Source of the DNA: Candidatus Latescibacterota bacterium
GTDB taxonomy: Bacteria; Latescibacterota; UBA2968; UBA8231
NCBI GenBank assembly: GCA_022819745.1
Contig: JAJEGS010000028.1
Span: 1 to 64,000, forward strand
Length of the DNA stretch: 64,000 bases
Reading direction: 5' to 3'
Shown here: positions 1 through 7,212 of the stretch, piece after piece
Layout of the letters: each line of letters starts with the position of its first letter
Position numbering within the stretch: position 1 is the stretch's first letter
Made by a program: the position numbers and the translations under genes
Notes under the pieces: model-generated
What the model was told of the DNA's origin: nothing
The model's database searches: none
The model's input: the letters and a program-made list of their open reading frames with translations, nothing else

Positions 1-96
1 GGCCCCGTCCACCAACGCCGACAAGCCCGTCGCGGTGGTCGCGCCAAACGAACTGAGCAGGTAATCGCTATATAATTCTAACAGGTGTTTGTCCAT
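1..96 (-). mobile_element. N-terminal edge of an IS701-like transposase (runs off the window)
   Basis: Reading the minus strand from an ATG at 96 gives 32 uninterrupted codons to the window edge. They start MDKHLLELYSDYLL and continue SSFGATTATGLS. From memory this is the characteristic N-terminus of the DDE transposases annotated as IS701 family, which continue with an LLDG-x-ISHDQ-type segment; here the frame reads LVDGA at the edge. The catalytic domain lies outside the window. The element end must lie somewhere around 97-130, next to the truncated outer-membrane gene that follows on the plus strand. I could not see the terminal inverted repeat, because its partner is outside the window. 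Confidence 0.7.
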
Positions 97-115
97 ACCT
101 TGAAAATACCACTAA

Positions 116-403
116 ATGAGAAACTGCGTAACATCAGTTAATAATGGGGCCTACTTTCTGCTAAGGGGAAATGTGGCATTCTCTCCTTCGTATACTAGGC
201 CCGCTAGTATCTACGTACTTGGGACAGGCTCTTATCAGAATCAGAGCAGAAGAAGCTTCGGCATCGGTACGGGTATGGGTTTACGCGCAAGTATAGGGTC
301 TGCTCTTGTCCTGCGGATGGAAGGACGGTATGAACGCTGGTTTAAAGACGAGGAAAATGTGTTCTCGTTATTATTAGGACTTGGCACCCAACTGGGTGGG
401 TGA
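116..403 (+). CDS. outer-membrane beta-barrel protein, C-terminal fragment
   Basis: This 95-residue frame has no signal peptide. It shows alternating polar/hydrophobic strands separated by glycine, for example GIGTGMGLRASIGSALVLRM, then RYERWF and a closing LLLGLGTQLGG, like the last strands of an opacity-type outer-membrane barrel. A normal family member would be 180-250 residues with a secretion signal. An in-frame stop lies at 113-115, immediately upstream of the ATG and next to the transposase edge. The simplest reading is that the IS insertion removed the 5' part of the gene and the apparent start is accidental. No ribosome binding site precedes the ATG. It is probably not expressed as a functional barrel. 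Confidence 0.45.
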   Translation: MRNCVTSVNNGAYFLLRGNVAFSPSYTRPASIYVLGTGSYQNQSRRSFGIGTGMGLRASIGSALVLRMEGRYERWFKDEENVFSLLLGLGTQLGG

Positions 404-419
404 GGGTAATTCTTTCAGG

Positions 420-830
420 TCATGGAGTGCTACAGACGCCGCTGCCGAGCACGGCTATAGCCTCGACCTCGACGAGCATACCGGGTATTACCAAGTCGGC
501 GACCGTCACGGTAGAGCTAGCAGGGATGTGGTTGGGAAAGGCTTCGGCGCGAGCGGCCGTGTATTCGGCGTAGCGGCCCGTGTCGGTGATAAAGGAGGTG
601 ATCTTGACCACATCGTCCATGGTCGCGCCGGCCTCGGCGAGCACGGCGCGGATGTTGGCAAACACTTGGCGCGACTGCGCAGCCATATCGTCTTCACCGA
701 CGAGATCCCCCTCCGAGTCGAGCGGCCCTTGGCCGGAGACATAGATCGTATCGCCCACCTGCACGGCCTGTGAGATGCGGAAGTCCTTGGTCCAGGGCCA
801 GGCGGGGTTGTGTGCTTTGCGTTGGGTCAT
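420..830 (-). CDS. RidA/YjgF/UK114 family protein
   Basis: The 136-residue length and the motifs VGDTIYVSGQGPLD, QVFANIRAVLAEAGATMDDVVKITSFITD and LVEVEAIAVL match the RidA family. These cytosolic trimers hydrolyse reactive enamine/imine intermediates. The arginine that binds the substrate carboxylate in E. coli RidA (Arg105, in P-A-R-S) is replaced: the frame here reads PASSTVTV. The conserved glutamate near the end (VEVEAIAV) is kept. Loss of that arginine places it among the Rid subfamilies without demonstrated 2-aminoacrylate deaminase activity. It is the last gene of a minus-strand run with the dehydratase at 865-1998, so it may process a side product or intermediate of sugar-acid breakdown. 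Confidence 0.9.
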   Translation of the reverse strand: MTQRKAHNPAWPWTKDFRISQAVQVGDTIYVSGQGPLDSEGDLVGEDDMAAQSRQVFANIRAVLAEAGATMDDVVKITSFITDTGRYAEYTAARAEAFPNHIPASSTVTVADLVIPGMLVEVEAIAVLGSGVCSTP

Positions 831-864
831 GGTGGGTTTCCTATTATAGTGTCAGAATTTATTC

Positions 865-1998
865 TTACTGCCAGAGCGGCTCCCCGTCCTCCATCATACT
901 CTGCAAAAACGTCTCATTCAGTTCCACCCCCAGCCCCGGCTTCTCGCTCAGCACCACGTGCCCTTCCTGAATCACCGGCTCGTCGGAAAGGACCACGTCA
1001 TTCCAAGTCGGATCGTCGTAGCGATGGAATTCCAAGGCGAGAAAATTGGGCACGCTGGCGCAGACGTGGGCGTCTCCCACGGTGCTCAAGGCGCTGGAGT
1101 TGTTGTGCGGGGCAAAGGGGATGTAGTAGGTCTCGGCCATGTTGGCGATCTTGCGACACTCGGATAGGCCGCCGCACTTGGAAATGTCGGGCATGATGAT
1201 ATCGACCGCCTGCTGTTCGAGCATGTCGCGGAAACCGTAGCGCAGGTAGGCGTTTTCACCGGCGCAGATCGGGGTGCGGGTCGAGTCGGTGATGCGCTTG
1301 AGGGCGTCGATATTCTCGGGCGGCACCGGCTCTTCGAGCCACATCAGATTCAAGCCCTCGAGCGCGTGGGCGAACTTCATCCCAGCGGTGGCGTCGTAGC
1401 GCCCGTGCAGGTCAATAGCCAAGTCCATCTGGGGACCAACCGCCTCGCGGATCTGATGCGCTTGATCGACCAGATACTCTAGCTCGGCAGGGGCCACCGA
1501 CCAGTTCCAAGGATCGAGTTTTTCCGGGTGGCCCGCGTCGTCGAGGTCGAACTTTATCGCAGTGAAGCCTTTTGCACGCGCGTCCTCGGCGCGCTCTTTG
1601 TAGTCCTCATGGGCGCTATCGACGTAGAGGCGCACCCGGTCGCGGAACTTGCCGCCCAAGAGCCGGTAAACGGGTATGCCTTGGGTCTTGCCAGCCAGGT
1701 CCCAAAGCGCGACCTCAAGACCAGTCAGCGCCGAAATCGCCAAGCCCGACATGCCGCCGCGGAAGATGTAACTGCGGCGGATGCCTTCAAAGAGCGCATC
1801 GACATCGCGCGGGTCCTTGCCGATGAGCTGGGCGGCCATGGTCTGGGTGGAGCCGCGCCAGCCGCCATCGACGTGGCTGGCCTCGCCGGTGCCGTAGATA
1901 CCCTCGTCGGTGTGGATGCGGACGTAGTGGTAGAGATAGCGGGGTTGGCCGTTGATTTTTATGCGCACTTCGGCGGTTTTGACCTCTGTGATCTTCAA
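865..1998 (-). CDS. mandelate racemase/muconate lactonizing enzyme family sugar-acid dehydratase
   Basis: The 377 residues have full enolase-superfamily architecture: an N-terminal capping domain (MKITEVKTAEVRI) followed by a TIM barrel. Visible active-site elements are a lysine in TAIKFDLDD, the metal ligands in AIDLHGRYD, WLEEPVPPE and ICAGENAYL, and a histidine in FAPHNNSS. The D-x-H-x-R signature after the second barrel strand resembles galactonate/gluconate dehydratase-like members, which abstract a proton alpha to a carboxylate and eliminate water to give a 2-keto-3-deoxy acid. It lies 15 bp downstream of the SMP-30-like gene and 34 bp before RidA on the same strand, so it is probably cotranscribed. 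The exact sugar acid cannot be read from the sequence. Confidence 0.9.
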   Translation of the reverse strand: MKITEVKTAEVRIKINGQPRYLYHYVRIHTDEGIYGTGEASHVDGGWRGSTQTMAAQLIGKDPRDVDALFEGIRRSYIFRGGMSGLAISALTGLEVALWDLAGKTQGIPVYRLLGGKFRDRVRLYVDSAHEDYKERAEDARAKGFTAIKFDLDDAGHPEKLDPWNWSVAPAELEYLVDQAHQIREAVGPQMDLAIDLHGRYDATAGMKFAHALEGLNLMWLEEPVPPENIDALKRITDSTRTPICAGENAYLRYGFRDMLEQQAVDIIMPDISKCGGLSECRKIANMAETYYIPFAPHNNSSALSTVGDAHVCASVPNFLALEFHRYDDPTWNDVVLSDEPVIQEGHVVLSEKPGLGVELNETFLQSMMEDGEPLWQ

Positions 1999-2013
1999 TG
2001 GAGTCCCTTTCTT

Positions 2014-2691
2014 CTATATGTATAGTTGACCGATTGCGCGCGTGGCCGCGTCGCAGTACCAGAGCACGCCCTCGTGGATGGTCAGCCCGTGGACTTCGGT
2101 AGGGGCCTCGACGCGAATGACTTCCCATATGCGCCCATCTTCGGGGTCGAGGCGGTTGATGGTGCCAGCCGAGGTGTCGGCGACCCAGAGGGTGCCGTCG
2201 TCAGCCCAAGCTAGGCCGTGAACCCGGAGGCCGGGGACGCGAAAGGAATGAACTTCTTCCCAAGTGCTGGCATCCATCACGTGGACGAATTGCGACGGCG
2301 GCGAGGCCACGTACACCTTGCCGTCCTTCCACTCGAGGCCGTGGGCCCCCGTGACGCGGCCATTCTGCTGGTTGGCGACCCAGGCGACGACGCCATTGCC
2401 GGGCGAATCGAGCTTGGCGATGGTCTGGCCCGTAGCCGGGTCGAGGCGGGCGATCTTAAGCTCAAAGGTCGAGGCGATCCACAGCGATCCGTCGCCGAGC
2501 GTAATGCCGCTGGAGTGTGCGGTGTCGGTCTGGGCTTCAAAGAGGACTTCGCCGCTTTCGTAGTCGAATTTGTAGATCTTGAGGTCCACTTGGTCGATGC
2601 ACCAGAGTCCGTCGGGCGCAGCTTGCAGGCCGTTGGGCTGGGGTCCGGGGCATTTGAAACGCTCTTCAACGCGGGCGATTTGGACGGTCAT
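2014..2691 (-). CDS. SMP-30/gluconolactonase-like beta-propeller protein
   Basis: The 225 residues are built from repeated propeller blades with G-LW-x-x-D turns (DGLWCIDQVD, GSLWIASTFEL, DGTLWVADTSA, EGVLWYCDAAT). This pattern belongs to the SMP-30/gluconolactonase/Vgb-type six-bladed propellers. The protein is shorter than the usual 290-330 residues and has no signal peptide, so it is cytosolic or reduced. Family members hydrolyse aldonolactones with a divalent metal. The neighbouring sugar-acid dehydratase fits a lactonase feeding an aldonic acid into it. Generic NHL-type binding propellers look similar, so the lactonase role is an inference. Confidence 0.75.
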   Translation of the reverse strand: MTVQIARVEERFKCPGPQPNGLQAAPDGLWCIDQVDLKIYKFDYESGEVLFEAQTDTAHSSGITLGDGSLWIASTFELKIARLDPATGQTIAKLDSPGNGVVAWVANQQNGRVTGAHGLEWKDGKVYVASPPSQFVHVMDASTWEEVHSFRVPGLRVHGLAWADDGTLWVADTSAGTINRLDPEDGRIWEVIRVEAPTEVHGLTIHEGVLWYCDAATRAIGQLYI

Positions 2692-2719
2692 AGAATGCTT
2701 TCTTTGCTAGGGGTTGGGA

Positions 2720-3499
2720 TTAGGCCGACAGGCCCATGAGGTAGTTCCAGTTCTGGCGGCGGATGGCGCGCTCCTTGTAGTGGTCGCTCTGGGAGACGCC
2801 CAGCGGATTGGTGAAGTTGAGGATGTTGGTCACGTCCTCGGCCCGGTCGCGCTCGTTCCAGTCGGCGGGTTTGTTGGCCGCCTCTGGGTCGTGATTCCAA
2901 GTGGGTGCGGTGTTGTCCTGCGTGCGGCGGAAGAGGAACTTGATCATGTGGCGCTTGTGCGGCGAGCGGTTGGCCGCGGTGCCGTGCCAGAGGTCGTAGT
3001 GGGTGAAGGCCACGGTACCGGCCTTGACCACGAGCGGCACTTGGCCGCGGATGTTGGTGTACGTGGCCATGCGATCCGTCGGCGCGTTGCGGAACTGGGT
3101 GCCCGGGACGATGATCGTCGGCCCCATGTCGGGCGTGACGTCGGTCGGGTAGTACAGCCCGAGGAAGCGGTTGAGCAGCACGTCGCGATTGTTGAGCCCG
3201 TCTTGGTGCCAGTTCATGTGCGGGGAGTTCGGCTGCTTGCAGTGCCAGTGGCGATGCGACTGCACCTCGTAGTCCGGGCCGAGCAGGCTGACGAGCGCGC
3301 CTTTGACGGTCGGGTGGTCTAGCACTTGCCAGAGCTCGGGCACGGCTTCGGTGATGGCGTCGCCGGGATTGGAGTCCAAATCGTCGAGCTGAGCGGCGAT
3401 GGACTCGTTGAGCCCGGCGGGCAATTCCGGCTCGACGAGGTGGTAGCCGGAGACGAGGAAACGGGCCACCTCAGAGTCGCTGAGTAGATGCTCATTCAT
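2720..3499 (-). CDS. phytanoyl-CoA dioxygenase (PhyH) family Fe(II)/2-oxoglutarate oxygenase
   Basis: This is a cytosolic Fe(II)/2-oxoglutarate dioxygenase of the PhyH family. The metal triad is His98 and Asp100 in NWHQDG plus His172 in YDLWHGTA, followed by a basic RHMIKFLF strand that can bind 2-oxoglutarate. I place the start at 3499, where the frame begins MNEHLLSDSEV. The upstream extension lies inside the preceding gene, and start and stop overlap as ATGAATGA, which suggests translational coupling. The closest relative in this window is the N-terminal half of the PhyH-HEAT fusion at 8858 (shared YYP-x-DV and DMGPT segments). It leads an operon with lactonase and dehydratase genes, so the substrate may be a sugar-like or amino acid-like compound. 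It is unknown. Confidence 0.9.
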   Translation of the reverse strand: MNEHLLSDSEVARFLVSGYHLVEPELPAGLNESIAAQLDDLDSNPGDAITEAVPELWQVLDHPTVKGALVSLLGPDYEVQSHRHWHCKQPNSPHMNWHQDGLNNRDVLLNRFLGLYYPTDVTPDMGPTIIVPGTQFRNAPTDRMATYTNIRGQVPLVVKAGTVAFTHYDLWHGTAANRSPHKRHMIKFLFRRTQDNTAPTWNHDPEAANKPADWNERDRAEDVTNILNFTNPLGVSQSDHYKERAIRRQNWNYLMGLSA

Positions 3500-3776
3500 C
3501 GGCGATAACCTCCATTTTCTGTAGGATAAACTCATAGCCAATCACGTCCAACTCCCGGTCGTCGAACGGAGCTTGTAGGTGGGGGAATTGGACGATTTGC
3601 CAGCCGTCAACTACGGCGTCGTGTACGGTTGCGTAGGGCCAATCGGGTGCTGATTCGGCGTGGATTTCGGGCGCGAAGCCCGCGACCGGCTCGATGAGCG
3701 TTAGGCCGATGACGTTGGACATGACGCTAGGGGTGCGCGCCTGTAAGTAGAGCAGGCGTTGGCGGGGTGCGTCCAT
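3492..3776 (-). CDS. hypothetical 94-aa protein coupled to PhyH
   Basis: I do not recognise this family. The frame has 94 codons. It has a mixed alpha/beta look, with VIGLTLIEPVAGFAPE at the start, then PDWPYATVHDAVVDGWQIVQF, and ends IGYEFILQKMEVIADE. There is no signal peptide, transmembrane stretch or metal motif. Its stop overlaps the PhyH start by 8 bp (ATGAATGA), so the two are very likely translated together. It is the first gene of the minus-strand operon running to 420. Codon use looks like that of its neighbours, which argues for a real gene. A small partner or regulatory subunit of the oxygenase is one possibility, without direct evidence. Confidence 0.6.
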   Translation of the reverse strand: MDAPRQRLLYLQARTPSVMSNVIGLTLIEPVAGFAPEIHAESAPDWPYATVHDAVVDGWQIVQFPHLQAPFDDRELDVIGYEFILQKMEVIADE

Positions 3777-3931
3777 TGGGGTTAAATCACTCCTGTCATG
3801 CGGGGTGTGTACAGCGCGGCGCTTAATATAAAACGGTCGTGCGGTGCGGCCAATGACACCACTTGATAGCAGTTCCTCTCTTCCTTAGCTTGCCCTGCCG
3901 CACGGAATTCTACTAAAGGAGAAAATATAAG

Positions 3932-4903
3932 GTGCAGTACAATACCCTAGGCCGCACGGGCGTCAAAGTGTCTTCCCTGTGCTACGGTACCATGGCCTTT
4001 GGCGGCGATGCAGACGAGGCGACCTCCGGGCAGATGTACCGCTACTGCCGCGAGTTGGGGATCAACTTCTTCGACTCGGCCAATGTCTATTCCAACGGGC
4101 TTTCCGAGGAGATATTGGGCCGCTTAATCCAAGGCGAGCGCGACGAGTTGGTAATCACCTCGAAAGTCTGCGGCGCGATGGGCGACGGTCCCAACGACCG
4201 GGGCTTGTCGCGACGGCATATCGTGCAGGCCGTAGAAGCCAGTCTCAGGCGGTTGCAGACGGACCGCCTCGACCTGTACTTCGTCCACAACTTCGACGAA
4301 GATACGCCGATGGAAGAGACCCTCGCCGCGCTCGACGACTTGGTGCGCGGCGGCAAAATCCTCTACCCAGCCGTGAGCAACTGGGCCGCTTGGCAAATTG
4401 CCAAAGCCCTCGGCCACTGCGCTCGCGTGGGGTTAGCGCCCTTTGCGTGCATTCAGCCCATGTACAGCTTGGCCAAGCGGCAAGTAGAGGTAGAAATCCT
4501 GCCGTTGGCCCGCTCAGAAGGCTTGGGCGTGATTCCCTACAGTCCCTTAGGCGGCGGCTTGCTGACCGGCAAGTACGGGATCGACAAGCGGCCCGAGCGG
4601 GGTCGTCTCTTGCAGCAGGACAACTACATCAAGCGCTATGCCAATCCCGTGTTCTACGAAGTCGCCGAGCGCTTCGTGCGCTATGCCAGCGACCAAGGCG
4701 TGCATCCTGCTACCTTGGCCGTCGCGTGGGTCATGGGACATCGAGACGTGACCGCGCCGATTGTCGGTGGGCGCGACCTAGACCAGCTAAAGCCATCGCT
4801 CGCCGCGCTCGATTTTGCCATGTCGGATGAGATGCGCGCCGAAGTGTCGGCGCTGTCGATCACACCGCCGCCAGCCACCGACCGCGACGAAGAACAGTTT
4901 TAA
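3932..4903 (+). CDS. aldo/keto reductase
   Basis: The 323-residue protein is a cytosolic NAD(P)H-dependent (beta/alpha)8 reductase. The catalytic tetrad is visible: Asp and Tyr in FFDSANVYSNG, Lys in LVITSKVCGAM and His in LYFVHNFDED. The C-terminal cofactor loop contains PIVGGRDLDQL. The start is GTG at 3932, preceded by AAAGGAG at 3914-3920. It is divergent from the lactonase/dehydratase operon and 12 bp from the downstream aldolase, so it fits the same catabolic block. It could oxidise or reduce an aldose or keto-sugar at the head of the route. The AKR family is broad and the substrate is not defined by sequence. Confidence 0.92.
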   Translation: MQYNTLGRTGVKVSSLCYGTMAFGGDADEATSGQMYRYCRELGINFFDSANVYSNGLSEEILGRLIQGERDELVITSKVCGAMGDGPNDRGLSRRHIVQAVEASLRRLQTDRLDLYFVHNFDEDTPMEETLAALDDLVRGGKILYPAVSNWAAWQIAKALGHCARVGLAPFACIQPMYSLAKRQVEVEILPLARSEGLGVIPYSPLGGGLLTGKYGIDKRPERGRLLQQDNYIKRYANPVFYEVAERFVRYASDQGVHPATLAVAWVMGHRDVTAPIVGGRDLDQLKPSLAALDFAMSDEMRAEVSALSITPPPATDRDEEQF

Positions 4904-4915
4904 AGGAGAAAAACC

Positions 4916-5704
4916 ATGAGACCCAACAAGCTGCGCGAAAAACTCAACACCGACGAGCCCACGCTAGGCACCCACATCCACACCACTTGGCCTTCGATCG
5001 TCGAAGCCATAGGACATACGGGCGAGTACGACTACGTGGAATTTGTCGCCGAGTATGGCCCCTTTGACCTGCACGACTTGGACAACCTCGCCCGAGCCGC
5101 CGAGCTATGGGACTTGGGAACGATGATCAAGGTCGATGCCGAAAACCGCGCTTACGTGTCCCAACGGGCCATCGGGTCGGGTTTTGGCAGCGTGCTCTTT
5201 GCCGATGTGCGCGACCCGGACGACGCGCGGGCCTGCGTGCGCTGCGTGCGCGCCGACGCGCCCGAGGACGAAGGCACCTATGGGGTAGCCATGCGGCGCT
5301 TCGCCTATATGAGCTATGGCGGTACCCAAGAGTACGTCCAAGCGCTGCGCGACGTGGTCGTGGTTTTGATGATTGAAAAGCAAACGGCTGTCGCTGACCT
5401 AGAAGCCATGCTCTCGGTAGAAGGGGTCGAGATGGTCCAATGGGGAGGGGCTGATTACTCCATGAGCGTCGGCAAGGCCGGCCAGCGCGGCGACCCGGAA
5501 ATTGCCGCAGCCGAAGAAAAGGTCTTTAAGACGGCCTTGGAGATGGGCGTCCATCCGCGCGCCGAGATCAACACAGCCGACGATGCCAAGCGCTTTCTCG
5601 ACATGGGGGTACGGCACTTCTGCGTGGGCACGGATATAGCGGTGCTATACGGGTATTGGCGCGATCAAGGGGAGGCAATGCGGCGGGCGCTGGAGGGCGA
5701 ATAG
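4916..5704 (+). CDS. HpcH/HpaI-type aldolase family protein
   Basis: This 262-residue protein belongs to the HpcH/HpaI class II aldolases, which reversibly split 2-keto-3-deoxy acids into pyruvate and an aldehyde. It shares GTHIHTTWPSIVEAIGHTG at the start, a metal-binding glutamate candidate in LMIEKQTAVADLEAML and an aspartate candidate in VQWGGADYSMSVG. Relative to the paralogue at 5766 it is divergent: the usual IE-x-R-P-G is IEKQTA and the usual PP-x-G-x-RG loop is replaced by MRRFAYMSYGGTQEY. A clear AAAGGAG lies upstream (4902-4908). It follows the aldo/keto reductase by 12 bp and is closed by a strong terminator at 5734-5762. Confidence 0.85.
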   Translation: MRPNKLREKLNTDEPTLGTHIHTTWPSIVEAIGHTGEYDYVEFVAEYGPFDLHDLDNLARAAELWDLGTMIKVDAENRAYVSQRAIGSGFGSVLFADVRDPDDARACVRCVRADAPEDEGTYGVAMRRFAYMSYGGTQEYVQALRDVVVVLMIEKQTAVADLEAMLSVEGVEMVQWGGADYSMSVGKAGQRGDPEIAAAEEKVFKTALEMGVHPRAEINTADDAKRFLDMGVRHFCVGTDIAVLYGYWRDQGEAMRRALEGE

Positions 5705-5733
5705 CCAGCGATACTGGTGGTGGACTAACGATG

Positions 5734-5762
5734 GGGCCCGCCTGTGTCCGGCGGGCCCTTTT
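5734..5762 (+). terminator. rho-independent terminator of the AKR-aldolase operon
   Basis: A perfect 9-bp stem, GGGCCCGCC at 5734-5742 pairing with GGCGGGCCC at 5750-5758, encloses a 7-base loop and is followed by TTTT. It lies between the convergent aldolase genes. There is no T-run on the minus-strand side, so it acts mainly on plus-strand transcripts. Confidence 0.9.
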
Positions 5763-5765
5763 ATT

Positions 5766-6548
5766 TTACCCCCGCCAGACGCTCGTCCGCAGCCCTTCTA
5801 TGCCTTCGGCCAAGGCGCGGCGATAGAGCCACAAGTCGCCGCCATATGCTATGCAGCGAAAGCCTCGGCGCAGCATCTCTGTCCCTTCTTCAATGGTATT
5901 GACCAAGTAGCCAGCGGCCTTGCCGTGACGCTCGCAGGCATCGACGACGCGGTCGAGGGCGGCGGTGAATTCGGGATGGTCAAACTGCGCGGGAATCCCC
6001 AAGAAGTTGCTCAAGTCGAAACCTCCAATCCACAGTATATCAATCCCATCTACGGCGGCGATGCGATCGACGTTTTCGAGGCCGGGCCGGTTTTCGATCT
6101 GAGCGATCAGCAGACCCTCGGTGTTGGCGTGGTCGATCTTGCCGACGATGGAGCCTTCGGCGAAGTGGTCGTGGGCGATTTGAAAGGCTGCGCCGCGCTG
6201 GCCAATGGGCGGGTACTTGCCCGACTGTACAATGACCTCGGTCTGCTGCGCGTCGCTAACCATCGGCACCATGACACCTCGGGCCCCCACGTCGAGGACG
6301 CGGGCGATGAAGTGGTATTGGGTCGCCGGCACTCGCACAAACGGCTCGATGTGGTCGGAATTGGTGGTGGCGATCAGGTCGCGTACCGTCTCGACGCTCC
6401 AGCCGGTGTGCTCCATGTCGTACATAATGAATTCAGCGCCAGCCTCGGCAGAGAGGCGGGCAATGCCCGGAGTGCAAAACTCAAAGGTCATGGTGCCGAT
6501 GGCGGTGCCGCCCTCTTTGAGGGTGCGTTTGACTTTGTTGGGTTTCAT
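5766..6548 (-). CDS. HpcH/HpaI aldolase (2-keto-3-deoxy acid aldolase-like)
   Basis: This 260-residue protein is a canonical member of the family. Visible signatures are FIMYDMEHTGWSVE (catalytic loop), ARGVMVPMV, KYPPIGQRGAAF, the metal glutamate in AQIENRPGLENV and the metal aspartate in WIGGFDLSNFLG. The reaction is retro-aldol cleavage to pyruvate. I start it at 6548 (MKPNKVKRTLKEGG); the longer frame upstream begins with 31 residues that match no domain. The plus-strand neighbour at 4916 also begins MRPNKLREKL, so the two are old paralogues facing each other. No cotranscribed partner is present on the minus strand. Confidence 0.92.
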   Translation of the reverse strand: MKPNKVKRTLKEGGTAIGTMTFEFCTPGIARLSAEAGAEFIMYDMEHTGWSVETVRDLIATTNSDHIEPFVRVPATQYHFIARVLDVGARGVMVPMVSDAQQTEVIVQSGKYPPIGQRGAAFQIAHDHFAEGSIVGKIDHANTEGLLIAQIENRPGLENVDRIAAVDGIDILWIGGFDLSNFLGIPAQFDHPEFTAALDRVVDACERHGKAAGYLVNTIEEGTEMLRRGFRCIAYGGDLWLYRRALAEGIEGLRTSVWRG

Positions 6549-6808
6549 CTGATAGCTCGATCGTCCTTGAGAAAGTCGCGGGTGACGCCGATGCGAAAGG
6601 TTGTAGTCATGGCGACCAACAAGATAGGGCCTGATGGGCACCTATCAAGGGGAGAGGCGGGCTGTATCGGGCAGGTATCACATTGTCTGCGATTAGATAC
6701 AGAAATCGACTACACAACAGCGATCCCGTCAAAGAAAAAGGGTGGTTCGCATTTTGCTTATCCGCTCCTGTGGCTTACTTTTCACCCCAATTGAGGAGCA
6801 ATAGTGTG
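6549..6808. other. divergent intergenic region
   Basis: This 260-bp region separates the minus-strand aldolase from the plus-strand coiled-coil gene. I see only a GAGGAG ribosome binding site at 6793-6798 for the plus-strand gene. No stem with T-run, tandem repeat or convincing paired -35/-10 boxes stands out. Confidence 0.4.
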
Positions 6809-7165
6809 ATGGCCCCTGAAACATCTGAGATAACCACCTGCGACGTGTTGCAGCAGATCAACCGCCGCTTGGAGCTAATTGAAAGCGATGTGCGAGTTGT
6901 CAGTGAGAAACTGGACGGATCGGCTCAGACGCTGCGCGATGAGAGTGCTGCGTCGTATCGGAGTCTGAACGAGAAGTGGGATGCGTCGGTTCAGGGTCTG
7001 AACGAAAGGCTGGATACGTCGTTTCAGACGCTAAATGACAAGATTGACACGTCGTTTCAGACGCTAAATGACAAGATCGACACTTATTTCCGCTGGACCA
7101 TCGGCATCGTACTAGCGAGCTGGCTGTCCACTATGGGCGCGATCCTGTTCAAAGGATCCTTGTAG
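6809..7165 (+). CDS. small coiled-coil protein with C-terminal membrane anchor
   Basis: The 118-residue protein starts at ATG 6809 (a GTG sits directly before it), with GAGGAG 10 bases upstream. Residues around 10-90 are a coiled coil made of 11-residue repeats (SLNEKWDASVQ, GLNERLDTSFQ, TLNDKIDTSFQ, TLNDKIDTYFR). The last two repeats are encoded by near-identical 33-bp DNA units. A single transmembrane segment follows (WTIGIVLASWLSTMGAILF). The layout resembles the 73-aa protein at 46088 (coiled coil, FRW, membrane helix). The function is unknown; such proteins may act as membrane-tethered spacers or XhlA-like factors. Confidence 0.65.
   Translation: MAPETSEITTCDVLQQINRRLELIESDVRVVSEKLDGSAQTLRDESAASYRSLNEKWDASVQGLNERLDTSFQTLNDKIDTSFQTLNDKIDTYFRWTIGIVLASWLSTMGAILFKGSL
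7016..7081 (+). repeat. 33-bp tandem repeat in the coiled-coil gene
   Basis: Two adjacent 33-bp units (7016-7048 and 7049-7081) differ at one base. They encode one hendecad (11-residue) coiled-coil repeat each, so gain or loss of a unit would stay in frame. Confidence 0.9.
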
Positions 7166-7212
7166 CCCACCCTTCCTCCCAACTCCTGCAACCACCTGCG
7201 CCTACCGCCTCG

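Noticed and set aside
2..64. Plus-strand frame of 20 codons ending at TAA 62-64 as the end of an upstream gene
   Set aside because: The opposite strand encodes a recognisable transposase N-terminus over the same bases.
5925..6794. 289-codon plus-strand frame opposite the second aldolase
   Set aside because: The minus-strand aldolase has full family motifs over the same bases; the plus frame has none.
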